Source: Saprolegnia diclina VS20 (taxonomy: Eukaryota > Oomycota > Saprolegniomycetes > Saprolegniales > Saprolegniaceae). From it: a DNA stretch of 30,403 nucleotides. The stretch lies in the NCBI RefSeq assembly GCF_000281045.1, contig NW_008246075.1, forward strand, positions 367,004 through 397,406. Reading direction: 5' to 3'. The notes under the pieces are model-generated. The model searched no databases. It had not been told where the DNA came from and saw only the letters and a program-made list of their open reading frames with translations. Below, piece by piece: positions 1-11,078 of the stretch. The position numbers and the translations under genes were made by a program. Numbering within the stretch: the stretch's first letter is position 1; each line of letters starts with the position of its first letter.

Positions 1-214
1 CGCGCGAGTCGGAGCAGCCGATCCAGAGGATCTCGGGCGACTGCTGGTCCACGAGCTTGGCAAAGAACTCGGGATCGGACGCGCGCATGGCGTTGGCCCA
101 CTCCTTGTTGCGCTCGAGGAGCTGCTTGACGCCCGGCGCGCCGGTCTGCACGACGGTGCGCGGCGAGAGCGGGACTGTCGGGTACGCCGGAGCCGGCTGA
201 GTTGTCGACGACAT
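1..214 (-). CDS. Beta-class carbonic anhydrase, N-terminal part (cut by window edge)
   Basis: Zinc enzyme interconverting CO2 and bicarbonate. The minus-strand frame opens at an ATG at 214 and runs off the left edge after 71 codons. The last visible residues are WIGCSDSR, the beta-carbonic anhydrase signature. In this family the Cys (here residue 67) binds zinc, and the Asp and Arg of the same motif form the catalytic dyad. Upstream of it lie a Pro-rich N-terminus and a helix with NKEWANAM, as usual before the first zinc ligand. There is no obvious signal or mitochondrial presequence, so a cytosolic form is likely, but this is inference. The His and second Cys ligands lie outside the window, so completeness cannot be judged. 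No intron is seen in the visible part. Confidence 0.93.
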   Translation of the reverse strand, partial: MSSTTQPAPAYPTVPLSPRTVVQTGAPGVKQLLERNKEWANAMRASDPEFFAKLVDQQSPEILWIGCSDSR

Positions 215-528
215 GGCAGGATGTGGAATGGCATGCGACCGTTGGCTATACTATCCGGATGGATCGGCCAAGTGGCACAGTATCCGGACTTGGATGGCGC
301 TCGACGATGCCCGTCACCACGTCCGAGCCTTGACGTCGACGGCGCCGTGCCAGCTGTGGCTTCTACAAGTCGCCTCTGCACATTGCACGAGGCCACCGCA
401 TCCGAATCAGGCGTCGCCAACCACCAGCGGTCACGCCGCCCAGCTGCTCTTGCAAGCTGCCACGACACCACAAGACTGACGCCCATCAAATGCACTCAAC
501 AGGTAGAATTCAAGTCACTGGACACTGC
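215..528. other. Intergenic gap (upstream of carbonic anhydrase, downstream of GPDH)
   Basis: About 310 bp between the carbonic anhydrase start and the GPDH stop, both on the minus strand. It must carry the carbonic anhydrase promoter and the GPDH 3' end. Open frames here are short and resemble nothing I know. No RNA gene or repeat was seen. Confidence 0.5.
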
Positions 529-1932
529 TTACTCGGACTTGAGCGGGCGGTTCATGAGAATGTCCTTGAGGTCGTCGCGGTTCACGCGGCCCTATTCGCA
601 TCCATCGCGCTTTGCTCGACGTGATCAATGTACCTGAATCATGTCGTTGACCGTGCGGAAGATGGGGAGGTCGAGGCCGCACTGCCCGGCAAAGTACACT
701 GCGACCTCGGCCGTCGGGACACCTTCGACGGTCGTTGTCGCGAGGATATCCTCCTTGTTCTCGCCCCTAGTTTTCATGGGCTCTTAGGTCCTCTTGCAAA
801 TCGGAGGACACGCTACTTGATGAGGCGGATGCCGCACGTCCGGTTACGCGAGAGCGAGCCAAAGGCCGTGAGCATGAGATCGCCGATGCCCGAGAGGCCC
901 GAAATGGTATGCGGGAGGCCGCCCATCGCGATGCAGAGCTTCTGGAGCTCCAGCGAGCTGCGCGTGACGTACGCGGCGAGCGTGTTGATGCCGAGGCCGC
1001 TGCCTTCGATCATGCCGGCGCCGATCGCGAGCGGGTTCTTGAGCGCACCGCCGAGCTGGACACCGATAATGTCCTAGCATCAGCGATCAGTATACATCAT
1101 CTTTTCATGGTTTGGGTTGTACTTGGGAGCTGTAAATGCGAAAGTCGACCGTCGAGAGGAGGCGCTGGACCTTGACCGCATGGTAGAGCTGCTTGGAGGC
1201 GACGACCTAAATTGCGTCAGAGAAATGCGTCAGAGGGAAGAGTACGTACCACGGCCGACGGCGCGTTGTTCATGAGCTCGAGCGCGAACGACGGGCCGGA
1301 GAGGAACGAGAGCGGCTGGTCGCGGCCCATGGCGGCCAAAATCGGCTCGGACAAAAGCTGCTTGGTCTTGAGGTAGAGCCCTAAGTATCTCCATCGTCAG
1401 CGGCTCTTTCTTTGTGATATGATAGTCATACCCTTGGACGTCACGACGAGGATGGCGTCATGGGGGATGTCGTCCTTGTGGTCGGCCAAAAAGTCGGGCG
1501 TGGCCTGCGCTGGAATGCACACGATGACAAGCGTCGCGCCGTCACAGCACTCGGCGACGCTACACCACAAGCATGAATCATCGGCGCAGAGGAATCGGAA
1601 AGAACAGACTTGTCCGAGGCGACAATCGACGGCAAGAGCTCAAACTCGGAGAAGAACTGCGGGTTGTGATGGGTCTCGTTGATGGCCGCGACCTGCGCCG
1701 GGTTGCGCGAGTAGAACGCGACGCTATGGCCTTGACGCGCCGCGATCTGGGCCATGGCCGTGCCAAAGGCGCCGGCGCCGAGGACCGCGACCTTGACGGG
1801 CTCGACAAAGGCGGACGGAAGGCCGGCGTTCGTGGAGCTGGAGACACCGAGGTGGAGCGTCATGTTCCGAGGATGAGACGGCGAGAGAAGAAGGCGGCGA
1901 AGCGGAGAGCGCAGGCGGGACGCAATGGACAT
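529..1932 (-). CDS. Glycerol-3-phosphate dehydrogenase (NAD+), seven exons
   Basis: Reduces dihydroxyacetone phosphate to glycerol-3-phosphate with NADH, feeding glycerolipid synthesis and redox shuttling. Exons on the minus strand: 1932-1610, 1559-1432, 1380-1250, 1206-1123, 1073-817, 766-634, 591-529, joining in frame to 372 residues (family about 340-370). The Rossmann motif VLGAGAFGTAMA lies near residues 50-61. Later come PSFALEL, the catalytic-lysine segment GGALKN, and SGIGDLMLTAFGSLSRNRT, all typical of GpsA/GPD1. Six introns of 42-51 bp, most with GTAC or GTAT donors. The ATG at 1932 is the first in frame; the next in-frame Met follows about 23 residues later. The residues before the core are Arg/Ser/Leu-rich without acids (MSIASRLRSPLRRLLL), so an organellar presequence is possible. 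The N-terminus is the least certain part. Confidence 0.92.
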
Positions 1933-3389
1933 CCACTGCAAATGCAAAAGTGACGTGCTTGGCCGCCGCAAATTCCCACAACGAGGCGCCACGCCGGTAA
2001 ACTGTCTGGTCAACAGCTGCCCCGTCTGCGACACGCGACTCAAAAAGACCGTCTTTTTCGATGAAAAACGGGATTTTCACAGCGCAGAGACGCCGCACGT
2101 GGCTACTGCAAGCACGGACGCGACGCCGTACAGCTCGCTACAAGGTGCAGAGGCTACTGCACAGCGATCGAAGCGAGCATCTTGGGTTCGTCCGTGTTCT
2201 TGCGTCGAAGCACGTGCTGACCCAAGTCAAATCCGTAAAGTGGCGTGAAAGGCAACCAGATGGTGGCATGGTGCCGAAAATAAAATCGTCAACGGGGCAC
2301 GCGACCGACGACACCAGCCTCGTCCCGCGTAGAGCCCACGGACGCGTCCTTGGATCGGTCTGGAAAGGCTGAACGAGGTCGGTACCGAGCAATACGAGTT
2401 GCTATACTCCAACAACCTGCTACTACATAGTATATTGACCCTAGTACGAATGCTAATTTAGCTTACTATGATCGAGCTCGTTGATCTGTTTGACGCAGAA
2501 TCAAACGGCCTCGCGTCGAGTCGCTACGACCACTTGCCAGAAAGACATCGCTACGATCGCTCCCCAGAAAGACATCACCATGCAAACGGACGAGAAGCGG
2601 ACTGTGCGGAGAGACATCGGTATCCGATCCCGCTGCCACTGTCTCCGCCCCTCGGAGATCCCCACGGCTTTCTTTCCAGCCGACGCACCGATTCGATCGC
2701 CCACATCAATTTGCGTTCATAAAAAGTACATAAACAAACGATTGCATTTCGCTTCTCGAGATCGATTCGAGCTACGGCGCGCCGGACGGCCCGAACCCAC
2801 GTTGACGCCATCCATCGCTACCTACTGGTAGTACAAATTGCATGAGTCATTGACGGGTCAACACCAAGGACGCGTTACTGAGGTTCGCGTGCCGAGCTGC
2901 GCTGGGGACTGCCTTGAATTCGGCAGCAACGGATCGCGATCGGTCAGTTGACGTCATACACACGTGAGGAAAGCGTGGTGACCCGAGGTCAGCTACGTCG
3001 AGCGGCGGCGGGATCTCAATCAATCGGCGACGAAGCACAGTTGCCATCGACCCCGCGGATTGGTGATGCGGGGCGGGTGTCGCGTCGGTCGTGATGCTGA
3101 AGCCCATGCTGTCGCTTCTTTGCCGAGATTGGAGATGTGCAATTCGATGCTCGTGAAGTACCGGGCGGGCACCTCTCCCGGCCTTGAAGCAAGCGAGGAC
3201 AGTCTGTGAGGACGCAATACGCGACGACAACTCGTGGTAATACACGAGCAGCTGTGTGGCATAATGCGCCGGCATAGAGTGGAGACATTGCGCAAAGCAT
3301 GCATGAGTTGTGAATTGGTCGTGGGTAGTAGCGGAGTAAGCTTAGTATTAATAAGAACGATGCATATAGTAATGTAGAGATCTTGTTCT
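1933..3389. other. Long intergenic region between GPDH and DCAF13
   Basis: About 1.46 kb, the largest gap in the window. It contains the GPDH promoter side and the DCAF13 3' side. Several open frames of 60-140 codons exist on both strands (for example minus 3275-2847), but none shows a known motif, a plausible splice structure or the GC3 bias of neighbouring genes. A two-copy 27-bp imperfect tandem repeat lies at 2521-2574. A fast-evolving small gene cannot be excluded. Confidence 0.5.
2521..2574. repeat. Two-copy imperfect 27-bp tandem repeat
   Basis: Copies at 2521-2547 and 2548-2574 share the first nine bases (tcgctacga) and the last eleven (ccagaaagaca), with a variable seven-base middle. 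A degenerate echo of the end (gagagacatcgg) follows further on. It lies in non-coding DNA as far as I can tell. No function is assigned. Confidence 0.6.
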
Positions 3390-4923
3390 CTACTCCATGT
3401 TGCGGATCACCGTCTTCTTGCGCGTGTCAACGTACGGCACCTTGCCGGGCCGCGAGTGCTTCCGGCGGTTTTCAAGCTTCTTGTTGTCGCGCTCGTTGGC
3501 TTCTTGCTTGGCCATCGACGCCTTCTTGATGGCCTTGGGCACGTGGCGGTGCTTGGCGATGCGCCGGACCTCAGTGAGGTGCTGGAACCGCTTCTTGAGC
3601 GCGTCCTTGTACTCGACCTGCTTGCGCTCACGCGGCGCAAGCTTTCCGAGGTGCTTCGAAGCTTCGGCCTTCCAGATACGGATGTTCGTGTCGTCCGAGC
3701 CCGATAGCACAAACTTGGAGTCGGCGCTGAACTTGACCGCAAAGATACGCTGCATGCGCTTCGTGTGATACACCTCGCGGCTCTTTGCCGAGCGCACGTT
3801 GAAAATACGGATCGTGCGATCGTACGAGCCGCTGACAAACTCGCGACCCGTCGGCGAGTACGACACGTCCATGCTACAAATGGACAATGAGCTCCACGTC
3901 AGCCCACCTAGGGCCACGTACACGGCCGAGACGTGGTCCTTGTGCACCATGAGCGCGCGATCCAGGTTGCGCATGTCAAATGTGTACAAGTTGTGGTCCT
4001 CGTTGGCCTGAGTGATGGAGATGAGATGACTGGAGTACGGCAAAATGCAGTCGACGTACGACAGTAAAGTGGTACGGCTCGCGAGGGTTCCACGCAAGCG
4101 CGTTCGAGCGCATTTCGAGCACGACCTTGCGCATCGAGGTGGCCACGCGCGTGTCGTAGAGGTTGATGGCGCGGTCCGAGCCCGTCGACGCCAGCAAACT
4201 CGGCTATGAAAGAGAGATGACGTCCGTTCGACGTCGCACAGTCAAAGGTACCTCGGCAGGGTTGAACTTGACGGACGTGATCGAGTCGGCGCCCCACGAG
4301 AATTCGTGCAACGGGTCCGAACGGTGGTGGTCCCATACCTGCACGACGGAGCTGCATGTCGCGAACGTGTTGTTGGTCCAATGGTGGTCGATGCCCATGA
4401 ACGGCTCCTTGCCATGAAAGGTTTGCAGCGCCTCGGGCTGCTCGTCGTCGCCGATCGCAATTGCGAGCTTCCACTGCTTGATGGTCTTGTCTTCACTGCA
4501 CGAGAAGAAAGTGTTGCCGTCCGGCGCCGTCGTGAGGCCACGCACAAAGCCCGCATGGCCGTAGACCGACCAGACGCACTTGCGCCGGGGCAAGTCCCAG
4601 AGGCGGATTTCGCCATCGCACGCACCACTGACAAATGCCACAAGGCTCTTGGGGGAGCTCGCGAAGCAGCTCACGCTGTCGCAGTGGCCATCGAGCGCCG
4701 CAATGAACGGCTTAGCGAAGATCTTGTCGAGCTTGGTGGCGTTCAACGCGCGCGTGTACTACATCGGCAAAATCAAAACATGCAAAGTGAGCCAAGAACG
4801 CACCTCGCGCGGACGCTCGAACGGGTGCAGCGACGGATCATAGTTGCGGTGGATCTTGGTCTTGTCCGTCGCCAGCTCCTGCGTGAATTGGCTCTCGACG
4901 CGCGAGATGGTCTTGACCTTCAT
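3390..4923 (-). CDS. DCAF13/Sof1 WD40 ribosome-biogenesis protein
   Basis: Nucleolar WD-repeat protein of the small-subunit processome, needed for 18S rRNA maturation; in animals also a CUL4-DDB1 adaptor. Exons (minus): 4923-4804, 4758-4252, 4203-4060, 4007-3922, 3873-3390, joining to 446 residues, almost the same as human DCAF13 (445). The start MKVKTISRVESQFTQE and the following RNYDPSLHPFERPRE are family hallmarks. WD repeats carry GACDGEIRLWD, SCSEDKTIKQWK, STGSDRAINLYD, SGSYDRTIRIFN and SGSDDTNIRIWK. The C-terminal Sof1 domain is basic and includes KHRHVPKAIKKA and a final KKTVIRNME. The four introns are 43-52 bp, and three have GTAC donors (GTACGT twice). The 3' end of the gene faces the long GPDH-side gap; SmD2 is divergent. 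Confidence 0.96.
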
Positions 4924-5756
4924 CTTTCCAAATACTGATGAGCTCTATCCATTGGACGCGACGGCTTACGACCAACACTCTACAACTACCTCTCACAGCG
5001 AATATCACACTATATACGTTTGCGTGGTAGCCGTTGAAGCAGTGTAGTTAGTGTCAACTTGGGAGGCCGAGAGTGGATGTTGCATCAACAACACATGCAG
5101 TTGGAGCAGCGTCAAAGACAGAAACGGTCGGCTGCTTGACTTTCGCTCTAATGCCATGGCTCGCTTCAATTTCGATGGGATTCCAGAACGTGTTCAAATG
5201 TGCTACCACGGTGTTTGCTCATGACTATCCTCAATTCATCAGCCTGGGTTATCGACTATTTAGTACCTTTCACTCTAATGTTAGTATGACAGGAGCAAAT
5301 AAATGTACACGGCAAATACCACAGTGAACCAGCAAACATGGACTTCAACGTCGCACTTTAAGCATCCCGACCCTATGAATCAAGCTCCGAAAGGTGGTTC
5401 GTGGACAAGGCATCACTATATCGATCTAATGTTCTAGCTAGTTCGCACTCGAGGCGCATTATAGAGTACAAGTACATGTAGCCAGGCAGAGTCACGACAA
5501 ACCAGCAAGTGGTGTCGATCACACTATTATTGTACTCACTCTACTGAGGACTGCTTCGATATTTGATTTGAGAGGTATAGCAATCAATTCTACGACCTTG
5601 GAATTTGTATTTGTGCGTTTATAAGCTGTCGACAAAAATATCACAATCTACAACTTGGTTTCAATAAGGCTATTAAATTCCAGTTATTAAATTTCAACTC
5701 GCGGAGCTCGCAGCCGCCCAGTAGTGGAGTGGATTGCACCGGACCGCAGCAGCAGC
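4924..5756. other. Divergent promoter region, DCAF13 / SmD2
   Basis: About 830 bp between the two divergent starts, visibly more AT-rich than the coding regions, especially 5200-5690. Open frames are short, low in GC3 and unlike known proteins. It probably holds both promoters plus spacer. I saw no RNA gene or repeat. Confidence 0.5.
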
Positions 5757-6178
5757 ATGGCCTCGTACGCTCTTCGCCGTGGGTGATGAGGCGCTCACGC
5801 TGCTGTAGCATCGACGACAAGCGCGTGACGACCAAGGAAGACGAGGACGAGTTCCTTAACGGCCCGCTCTCGCTCCTCATGCAGAGCGTCAAGAACAACT
5901 CGCAGGTGCTCATCAACGTGCGCAACAACCATAAGTTATTGGCCCGCGTCAAGGCGTTCGACCGCCATTGCAACATGTAAGTGGTCATCATACTCCATGC
6001 TTCGTCCATCGCTCACATGCGATACTGCAGGGTGCTTGAGAATGTCAAGGAGATGTGGACAGAGGTCCCCAAGACAACCAAGGGCAAGGGCAAGCCGAAG
6101 AACGTCGAGCGCTTTGTGAGCAAGATGTTTCTGCGTGGCGACTCGGTCATCCTCGTCCTGCGTAACCCGCACAACTAG
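5757..6178 (+). CDS. Small nuclear ribonucleoprotein Sm D2
   Basis: Core spliceosomal protein that pairs with SmD1 in the heptameric Sm ring on U1, U2, U4 and U5 snRNAs. Exons 5757-5764, 5809-5976 and 6031-6178 give 107 residues. The first exon is only eight bases (ATG GCC TC); joining it at the GTACGC donor to the exon at 5809 gives [10 protein letters not shown]. The Sm1 motif includes [20 protein letters not shown] (residues 35-54), followed by [17 protein letters not shown], nearly invariant in SmD2. The Sm2 motif is [14 protein letters not shown] (91-104). The lysine-rich linker at 74-82 is typical. The second intron starts with GTAAGT, the only textbook donor hexamer I found in the window. 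Confidence 0.97.
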
Positions 6179-6227
6179 ATGAGAATGGTTGCGCTGCCTG
6201 AATAACATAAATACACCGCGCAAAGTT

Positions 6228-8893
6228 CTATCGCCGCGTCATGTCGACGCCTGCCAGCGTCAAGATACGGCGAACGCGACCCGTCGACTGCAGGAGCTGA
6301 CTGAGCTGCTCGCGCTGCTTCTCGCCCTTGTGGCTTTCGTCCTGGAGCGTCTGGATGGCCAGTGCCAAGAGCTCGTAGCGCTGCTCAAACACATCGAGGA
6401 AAAAAGTCATGAAGGCTGTGTACCCGACGCCCCGCTTGGACGTAGGATCCATGCGTGCCAGCGGCTCCCACATTGCTTGACTATGCACACCACCCGTGAG
6501 ACGACGCAGTTGGCTTGGAGCCTTACATGTGGGCGCTGGAGAGGCCGATGGACCAGCTGCGCAGCACGTGGGCAAACTGCGTCTTGGCCACGACGCCACT
6601 GACGGACGTCGACTGCATCGCGGTGTAGAGTTGATCCAGGCTCCACTCGCGGTCTTCCATGCCGCGACAGACGCTGAAGAAGAGTGCTCGCAACTGCTTC
6701 TGGAGCTTGGCTGTGCCAGCGACCTTGGGTCTCACGGGCGGCGCCGTCGTCTCGTCGACGTGGTTGAGCGCGAGCTTGAGGCGAAAAGACGCAGCCATGG
6801 GTACGTGGCCTTTCTTGAGCGGAATGTGCGGGGGCGGCGACTGCACGTGCTTGAGCTCCGTTATGTACTTGAGCAGCCTATCTCGATGCAGCTTGGAATG
6901 AATGTACAGGCGGTCGCGCAGCGCCGCGTGGTCCAGCGCCTCAAGCTTCTCGCGCGAATCGATGTGCGCTTGGAAAAAGCGTGGAATGTATTGGGCGAGG
7001 TGCACAGACGTGAGCCACACAGCAATGTCCAGGGGCTGCGATGGCGTAATCGGACTCCTTGGCGGCGACGTAGGCACGGTTACGGCGGCGTCGTGGGCGC
7101 GCAGTTGGGCTTGGCAAGCCGCCAAAAGGGTCAAGTGCGACGGCTTCTGGGGCTGGAAGACGCGCAAGAGACCGTCCATCTCGAGGCGCAGAAAGGACGC
7201 GAGGGACAGCTGGTCCAATCGGCGCACGTACACGAGGAGTTCCCGGTCTTGTGCCCAGAAATATCTAGCACACGCTTTGACAACCGGTCTACATGACGTC
7301 ACGATACCGCAAACTGGAGAGATCCGTGACCATCGCGAGCTGGGACCGGCGGTGGCGGGCTAACGCATCGCGCGCGGCTTGCGACGCCACGGGGCTCGCC
7401 AGCGCCGAGATCGCCTCCAGTAGCACCATTCGGTGATGGGATGCGCAGAAAAAGAGTGGCATCTGTGGTAACAGTCGCTCCAATGACGTGGCAGCCCAAG
7501 ACGACGGTTGATGTAGGTCGATGTGCAAACGGGGCCCCAGCTGGAGGAGCTCTGCCCCCGAAACCTGGCACGTAGTAGCAACCTACGTCTGCATTAGTGT
7601 TGTCACGTGCTTTCTAGTCGAGAGTGCCTCGAGGGGTAGGCGAAAGAGCGCTGTGAGCCAAATGCCCACGAGGTCGCATGTCCACGTCTCTGGCCGAAGT
7701 GCTTTTCGCGCGAGGTAGTATTGTCTCCACGTCGCGACAACGTCCCTTACGCTGTCCCGATGCCGACGCTTCTTGGCACGCTCGGTGCGGTAGCGAAGCA
7801 TGAGCTGCCGCTTCCAGGCCTTGAAGCAGCGCTCAAGCACGAACCGCCGCCGCTGCGCTTGGTCGCGGCGAAGTTGCACTTGTCGACCGCAAATCGCATG
7901 TTGCTGTTGCCATTGATACCAACGCAGGCGGAGATGCATGGTTCTCAACGGCGATATGAGATGGCGGACGCCGCGCTTGAGCTGCCTCCACGCAGCGAGT
8001 CGCGTGCGCCAGGACCGAAACGCCACACGAAGCGTCTTGAGACATACTTTGCGTCGGCACCGATGCACGCGTCGCGCAAGCTGTACGTGGTGCTTCCAGC
8101 GGCCGAAGAGGTGGTGCAGCGTCTTGGCTCTTGCGCGTCTGTGCTTGTGGGCGATCTATACCAGTCGCTGAAAGCCTCCGTCAACACGCACTTAATGTAC
8201 CGTGCGACTGCGCTGCGCGTAGAGCTTCATGCGTTGAAACGTGTAGGCTACCACTTGGACCACGGCGCGCCGGTACTTGACCTTGATGCGCCGTAGCAAG
8301 CGCACGCGGGTGCGCCACGCGACAAAGATGCGGAATCGCCGCCGGTCGTACGCGCGGACAGACATCTTTCGGACAACGTTTAGGAGCAGAGCACGTTTCT
8401 TCCAGCCACTAAATGCTCGTCGCAGCCGGTTCTTGTTATCCAGAGCTTTGGTCGCTTCAATCTCGGCCCATATGTCGGCGTACTTGTCCTCGAGCGTCGC
8501 GACAGCGCTGTTGTGATTCGGGGCCAGCGCGTCGAGGTGTTTAAAGGCATCGCTCAAGAGCGATGCCACGGTCGACATGGACGTTGTTGATGGCAGCACC
8601 ATGAAATTGTCCGACGTCGGCAAGGCCAGCGCGTGGTGCATGCGCCCGTAATGGCTCACGTCCGCCGCAATGCTGCTGTCTTCGTGCTCTGCCACGTACT
8701 CGTGCACGGCCTCGGCGAAAAGACCCACTTGTTTCGGCACGTGCAATCGCGGCACCGTGGCCGAGAGGAGCGGCTCCGCTTCAGCAACCACGGGCTCTGG
8801 TGTGTGAGCCGGGGGCTCTGCGAAAACGTTGTCGGGCGTCGTCGTTGGCTCATCGGACGGTGCGTTCGCGGCAGGTGCATCTGCCTGCTCCAT
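6228..8893 (-). CDS. Sfi1-like repeat protein with a SAM domain
   Basis: Five exons (8893-8201, 8155-7607, 7564-7308, 7264-6527, 6480-6228) join to 829 residues. Order: an acidic Pro/Ala-rich disordered N-terminus (1-60); helical region; from about 150 to 400 repeated units of Sfi1 type, an aromatic then Trp then basic residues (AFSGWKKR, FVAWRTR, LFGRWKHH, AFRSWRTR, CFKAWKRQ, VATWRQYY); a helical region (about 420-540); a SAM domain near 578-640 (PLDIAVWLTSVHLAQYIPRF to LHRDRLLKYI); and a C-terminal helical part. Sfi1 repeats bind centrin in centrosomes and basal bodies, so a basal-body or flagellar role is plausible (inference). The third exon junction (intron 7606-7565, donor GTGACA) is the weakest. 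I do not know a named protein with this architecture. Confidence 0.8.
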
Positions 8894-9307
8894 CTCCCAA
8901 CCGGATCAAAAATAGACGCGAGTAACCCAAATGGCGCAACGTTCAATCGCAATAACTTGGAGAAGGTGCTCAGCTTTTGGAAATCACTACCGGCAAAGGC
9001 AGCTCTAGCTGGGCGCTCGTAGATCCCAAGCCATTTCGTGTTGTCGTCAAGTTTGCGCATCCGCACTTGTTAATTATGTTGCTTATGTGAGCACGTCGCT
9101 GGCGTTGCCACATCATGAGCGTAGACCCAGAATGTGCCAGCTTTCCACCATACCATTCTATCGGCTTGCCGTTTGTGAGTACCAGCAGACGCCCTTTGAT
9201 TGTGGTGAGCCGGTTAGCCATCGAGTAAACCGTCGAGGAATTTGGAGCCGGTTCTGCAGTCGAAACGCCCAGTCGCCTTTTTCAGCTGCAAGGGCAGGCC
9301 AAGCACC
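8894..9307. other. Divergent promoter region, Sfi1-like / SMP protein
   Basis: About 410 bp between the ATG at 8893 (minus) and the ATG at 9308 (plus). Open frames continue through it on both strands, but they lack an ATG that would extend either gene and show no motif. It probably holds both promoters. Confidence 0.45.
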
Positions 9308-11052
9308 ATGCTCGGTTGGCTGGTCTGGAGCGTCATGCTCTTGGCTGTGGGCTTTACCGTCGGGGCCCTTTCGATGGTGCTACTTGGTTGGGAGCCACTG
9401 CTGCGGGGCGCGGTTCGAGTTGTCCGAGCAACTTCGAGGAAGAAGCACGACCTTGTGGCGACCCGAGGCAACCAGGTCCGATTTACCTCGCTTTCGCAAT
9501 CGTTGGTCTCGCACCCGGTGCGCGCAGCAGACATCCTTGCGATTGCAGCTCTCGCATCCAAGCAAGATCTGACAGATGTCGACTCTGGCCGGGAAGGTGC
9601 GGATCTCAAAGACCTTTCGATACCGCTGCAGGTGACGGAGCTCAACCGCGTCGTTGATCGTCTCTTGGGCGAGGCCCTCGGTGCTTCGGCGCAATTGCAG
9701 ATCATCAACACTGCGCTATCGCGCGACGACGTCGGAGCTCTTCGGACGAGCTTCTTGTGCTTGACAAAACCCACGTCTCGAATCTTTCGGGTACTAGAGA
9801 CGACGATCGATTTCTTCAATGCTCAAGTCACGTAGACAACGCTGCTGACGCTACGAGTGCTCGTTCAGCGTGCATCGGATGCGACGCCCAGCGAAGGCAG
9901 CGCCTACGCTGCAGCGATGGCGCAGTTTCTCGGCCGCACGTTCGGCCCAACGCTGCAGCTGGACTCGATTGCCCTGACTCGGCTTTTGCAAGATTACGAA
10001 ACTATCATGCAACGCGTATGTCACAAAGACCCCGTGGCATTCACTCATTCGCTTGCAGATGTTGGCACTGGAGGCTCCGTCCGAGACTCTTCGCGCGTAC
10101 GCTGCAGGTCCAGCGCTTCACGTCGCCTCAGCTGAACAGATTGCACCGCCTCCAATCGACGTCGCATGGACCAACGCTGTGCTATCGCGCTGGTTCCAAG
10201 AGTACGCTTCGATGCCACAGCTTGTCGCTGTTTGGGAGGCTTCAGCCAACCGCCTTTTGCAGAAACAGGCTCTGCCCGGGACCATCGAAACACTAGCGCT
10301 TCAGCAGCTGACGCTCGGGGCGTCTCCTCCGTGTATTTCGAGCCTTGCGCTTGTGTCCACGCACGCTCCGGACGAACTCGTACGTTATTCTCAAAGAGAA
10401 AAGAGGAAAATAATGTCGTCAACCTAGTGCTTGGCGTTCACACTGGACTACACGGGTGACGCGAGTGTCGAGGTGCACACGTCCGTGCCCGTGTCGGACT
10501 TTAAGGCCAAGGTTTCGATGCGAGTCCGCATCAAGTCGTTTCGCGGACGGTACGTCCTTGGCTACCGCTGCGCGCTAACGCACCAATAGATTGCGCCTTC
10601 TGGTGCCGCCCGCCAGGGCCGATCCCGGCCACGGCTGGGTTGCCTTCGAGGAGCCACCGACGTTTGCGCTCAGCATCGAAAGCTGCCAACACCCGGTGCG
10701 CCGAGATATCGATTCCCAGTTTGTGATTCGTGCTGTGTAGCCGCAAGCGCTGCCGCAACTCGCCAAACTCGTTTCGCTTGAAATCCTCGAATCCATCACT
10801 GTCGATGCCACACTGCCTCACTGGACGTACATTGAGCTCCCGTGGCACCCCGCGACATCGTCCCTCGACACGTTTTTTGTGGATCTTCGAGCAGCGACTG
10901 GGACTCCGACATCCGATGCGTCCGCCAAGTCGTTTGTGGAAACCGCGGGGGGCCTCATGGGTAGCGCTGTCGGGAGTGCGTTTGGCGGTGCGTTTGGCGG
11001 CAAAGTCGCGCGGGCTGTCGGTGAAAAAATGGGCGAGCACCTTGCCAAGTAG
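9308..11052 (+). CDS. Membrane-anchored SMP-domain lipid-transfer protein
   Basis: Exons 9308-9790, 9836-10015, 10059-10379, 10428-10549, 10590-10695, 10741-11052 join to 507 residues. An N-terminal hydrophobic segment (WLVWSVMLLAVGFTVGALSM, residues 4-23) is the membrane anchor. After a long linker, an SMP domain of the TULIP fold starts near 254: DVAWTNAVLSRWFQEYA, IETLALQQLTLGASPP, then FTLDYTGDASVEV, VSMRVRIKSF, and GWVAFEEPPTFALSIES followed by LPQLAKLVSLEILESI. SMP domains (extended synaptotagmins, TEX2, Nvj2, ERMES) carry lipids between membranes at contact sites. No C2 or PH domain is recognised, so it is not a classical E-Syt. The C-terminus is a Gly-rich repeat (see findings). The fifth intron (10696-10740, donor GTGCGC) is chosen because it removes an in-frame stop and restores the domain. 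Confidence 0.85.
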
Positions 11053-11078
11053 TCGTTTACCTCGAGTGTTAGGGTTTC

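Noticed and set aside
2468-2722. Plus-strand open frame with RYDHLPERH / RYDRSPERH repeat
   Set aside because: The repeat is explained by the 27-bp tandem duplication in the DNA. There is no other sign of a protein.
2847-3275. Minus-strand open frame of 142 codons in the long GPDH-DCAF13 gap
   Set aside because: It has an ATG but no recognisable motif, low-information composition and no GC3 bias like neighbouring genes. It overlaps other open frames of similar quality, so it is probably chance.
9242-9307. Upstream extension of the SMP protein by 22 codons
   Set aside because: It would start at TTG. The ATG at 9308 precedes the membrane anchor directly.
9214-9819. Long minus-strand open frame (201 codons)
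   Set aside because: It is the antisense shadow of exon 1 of the SMP gene, caused by GC-rich codons. It shows no motif.
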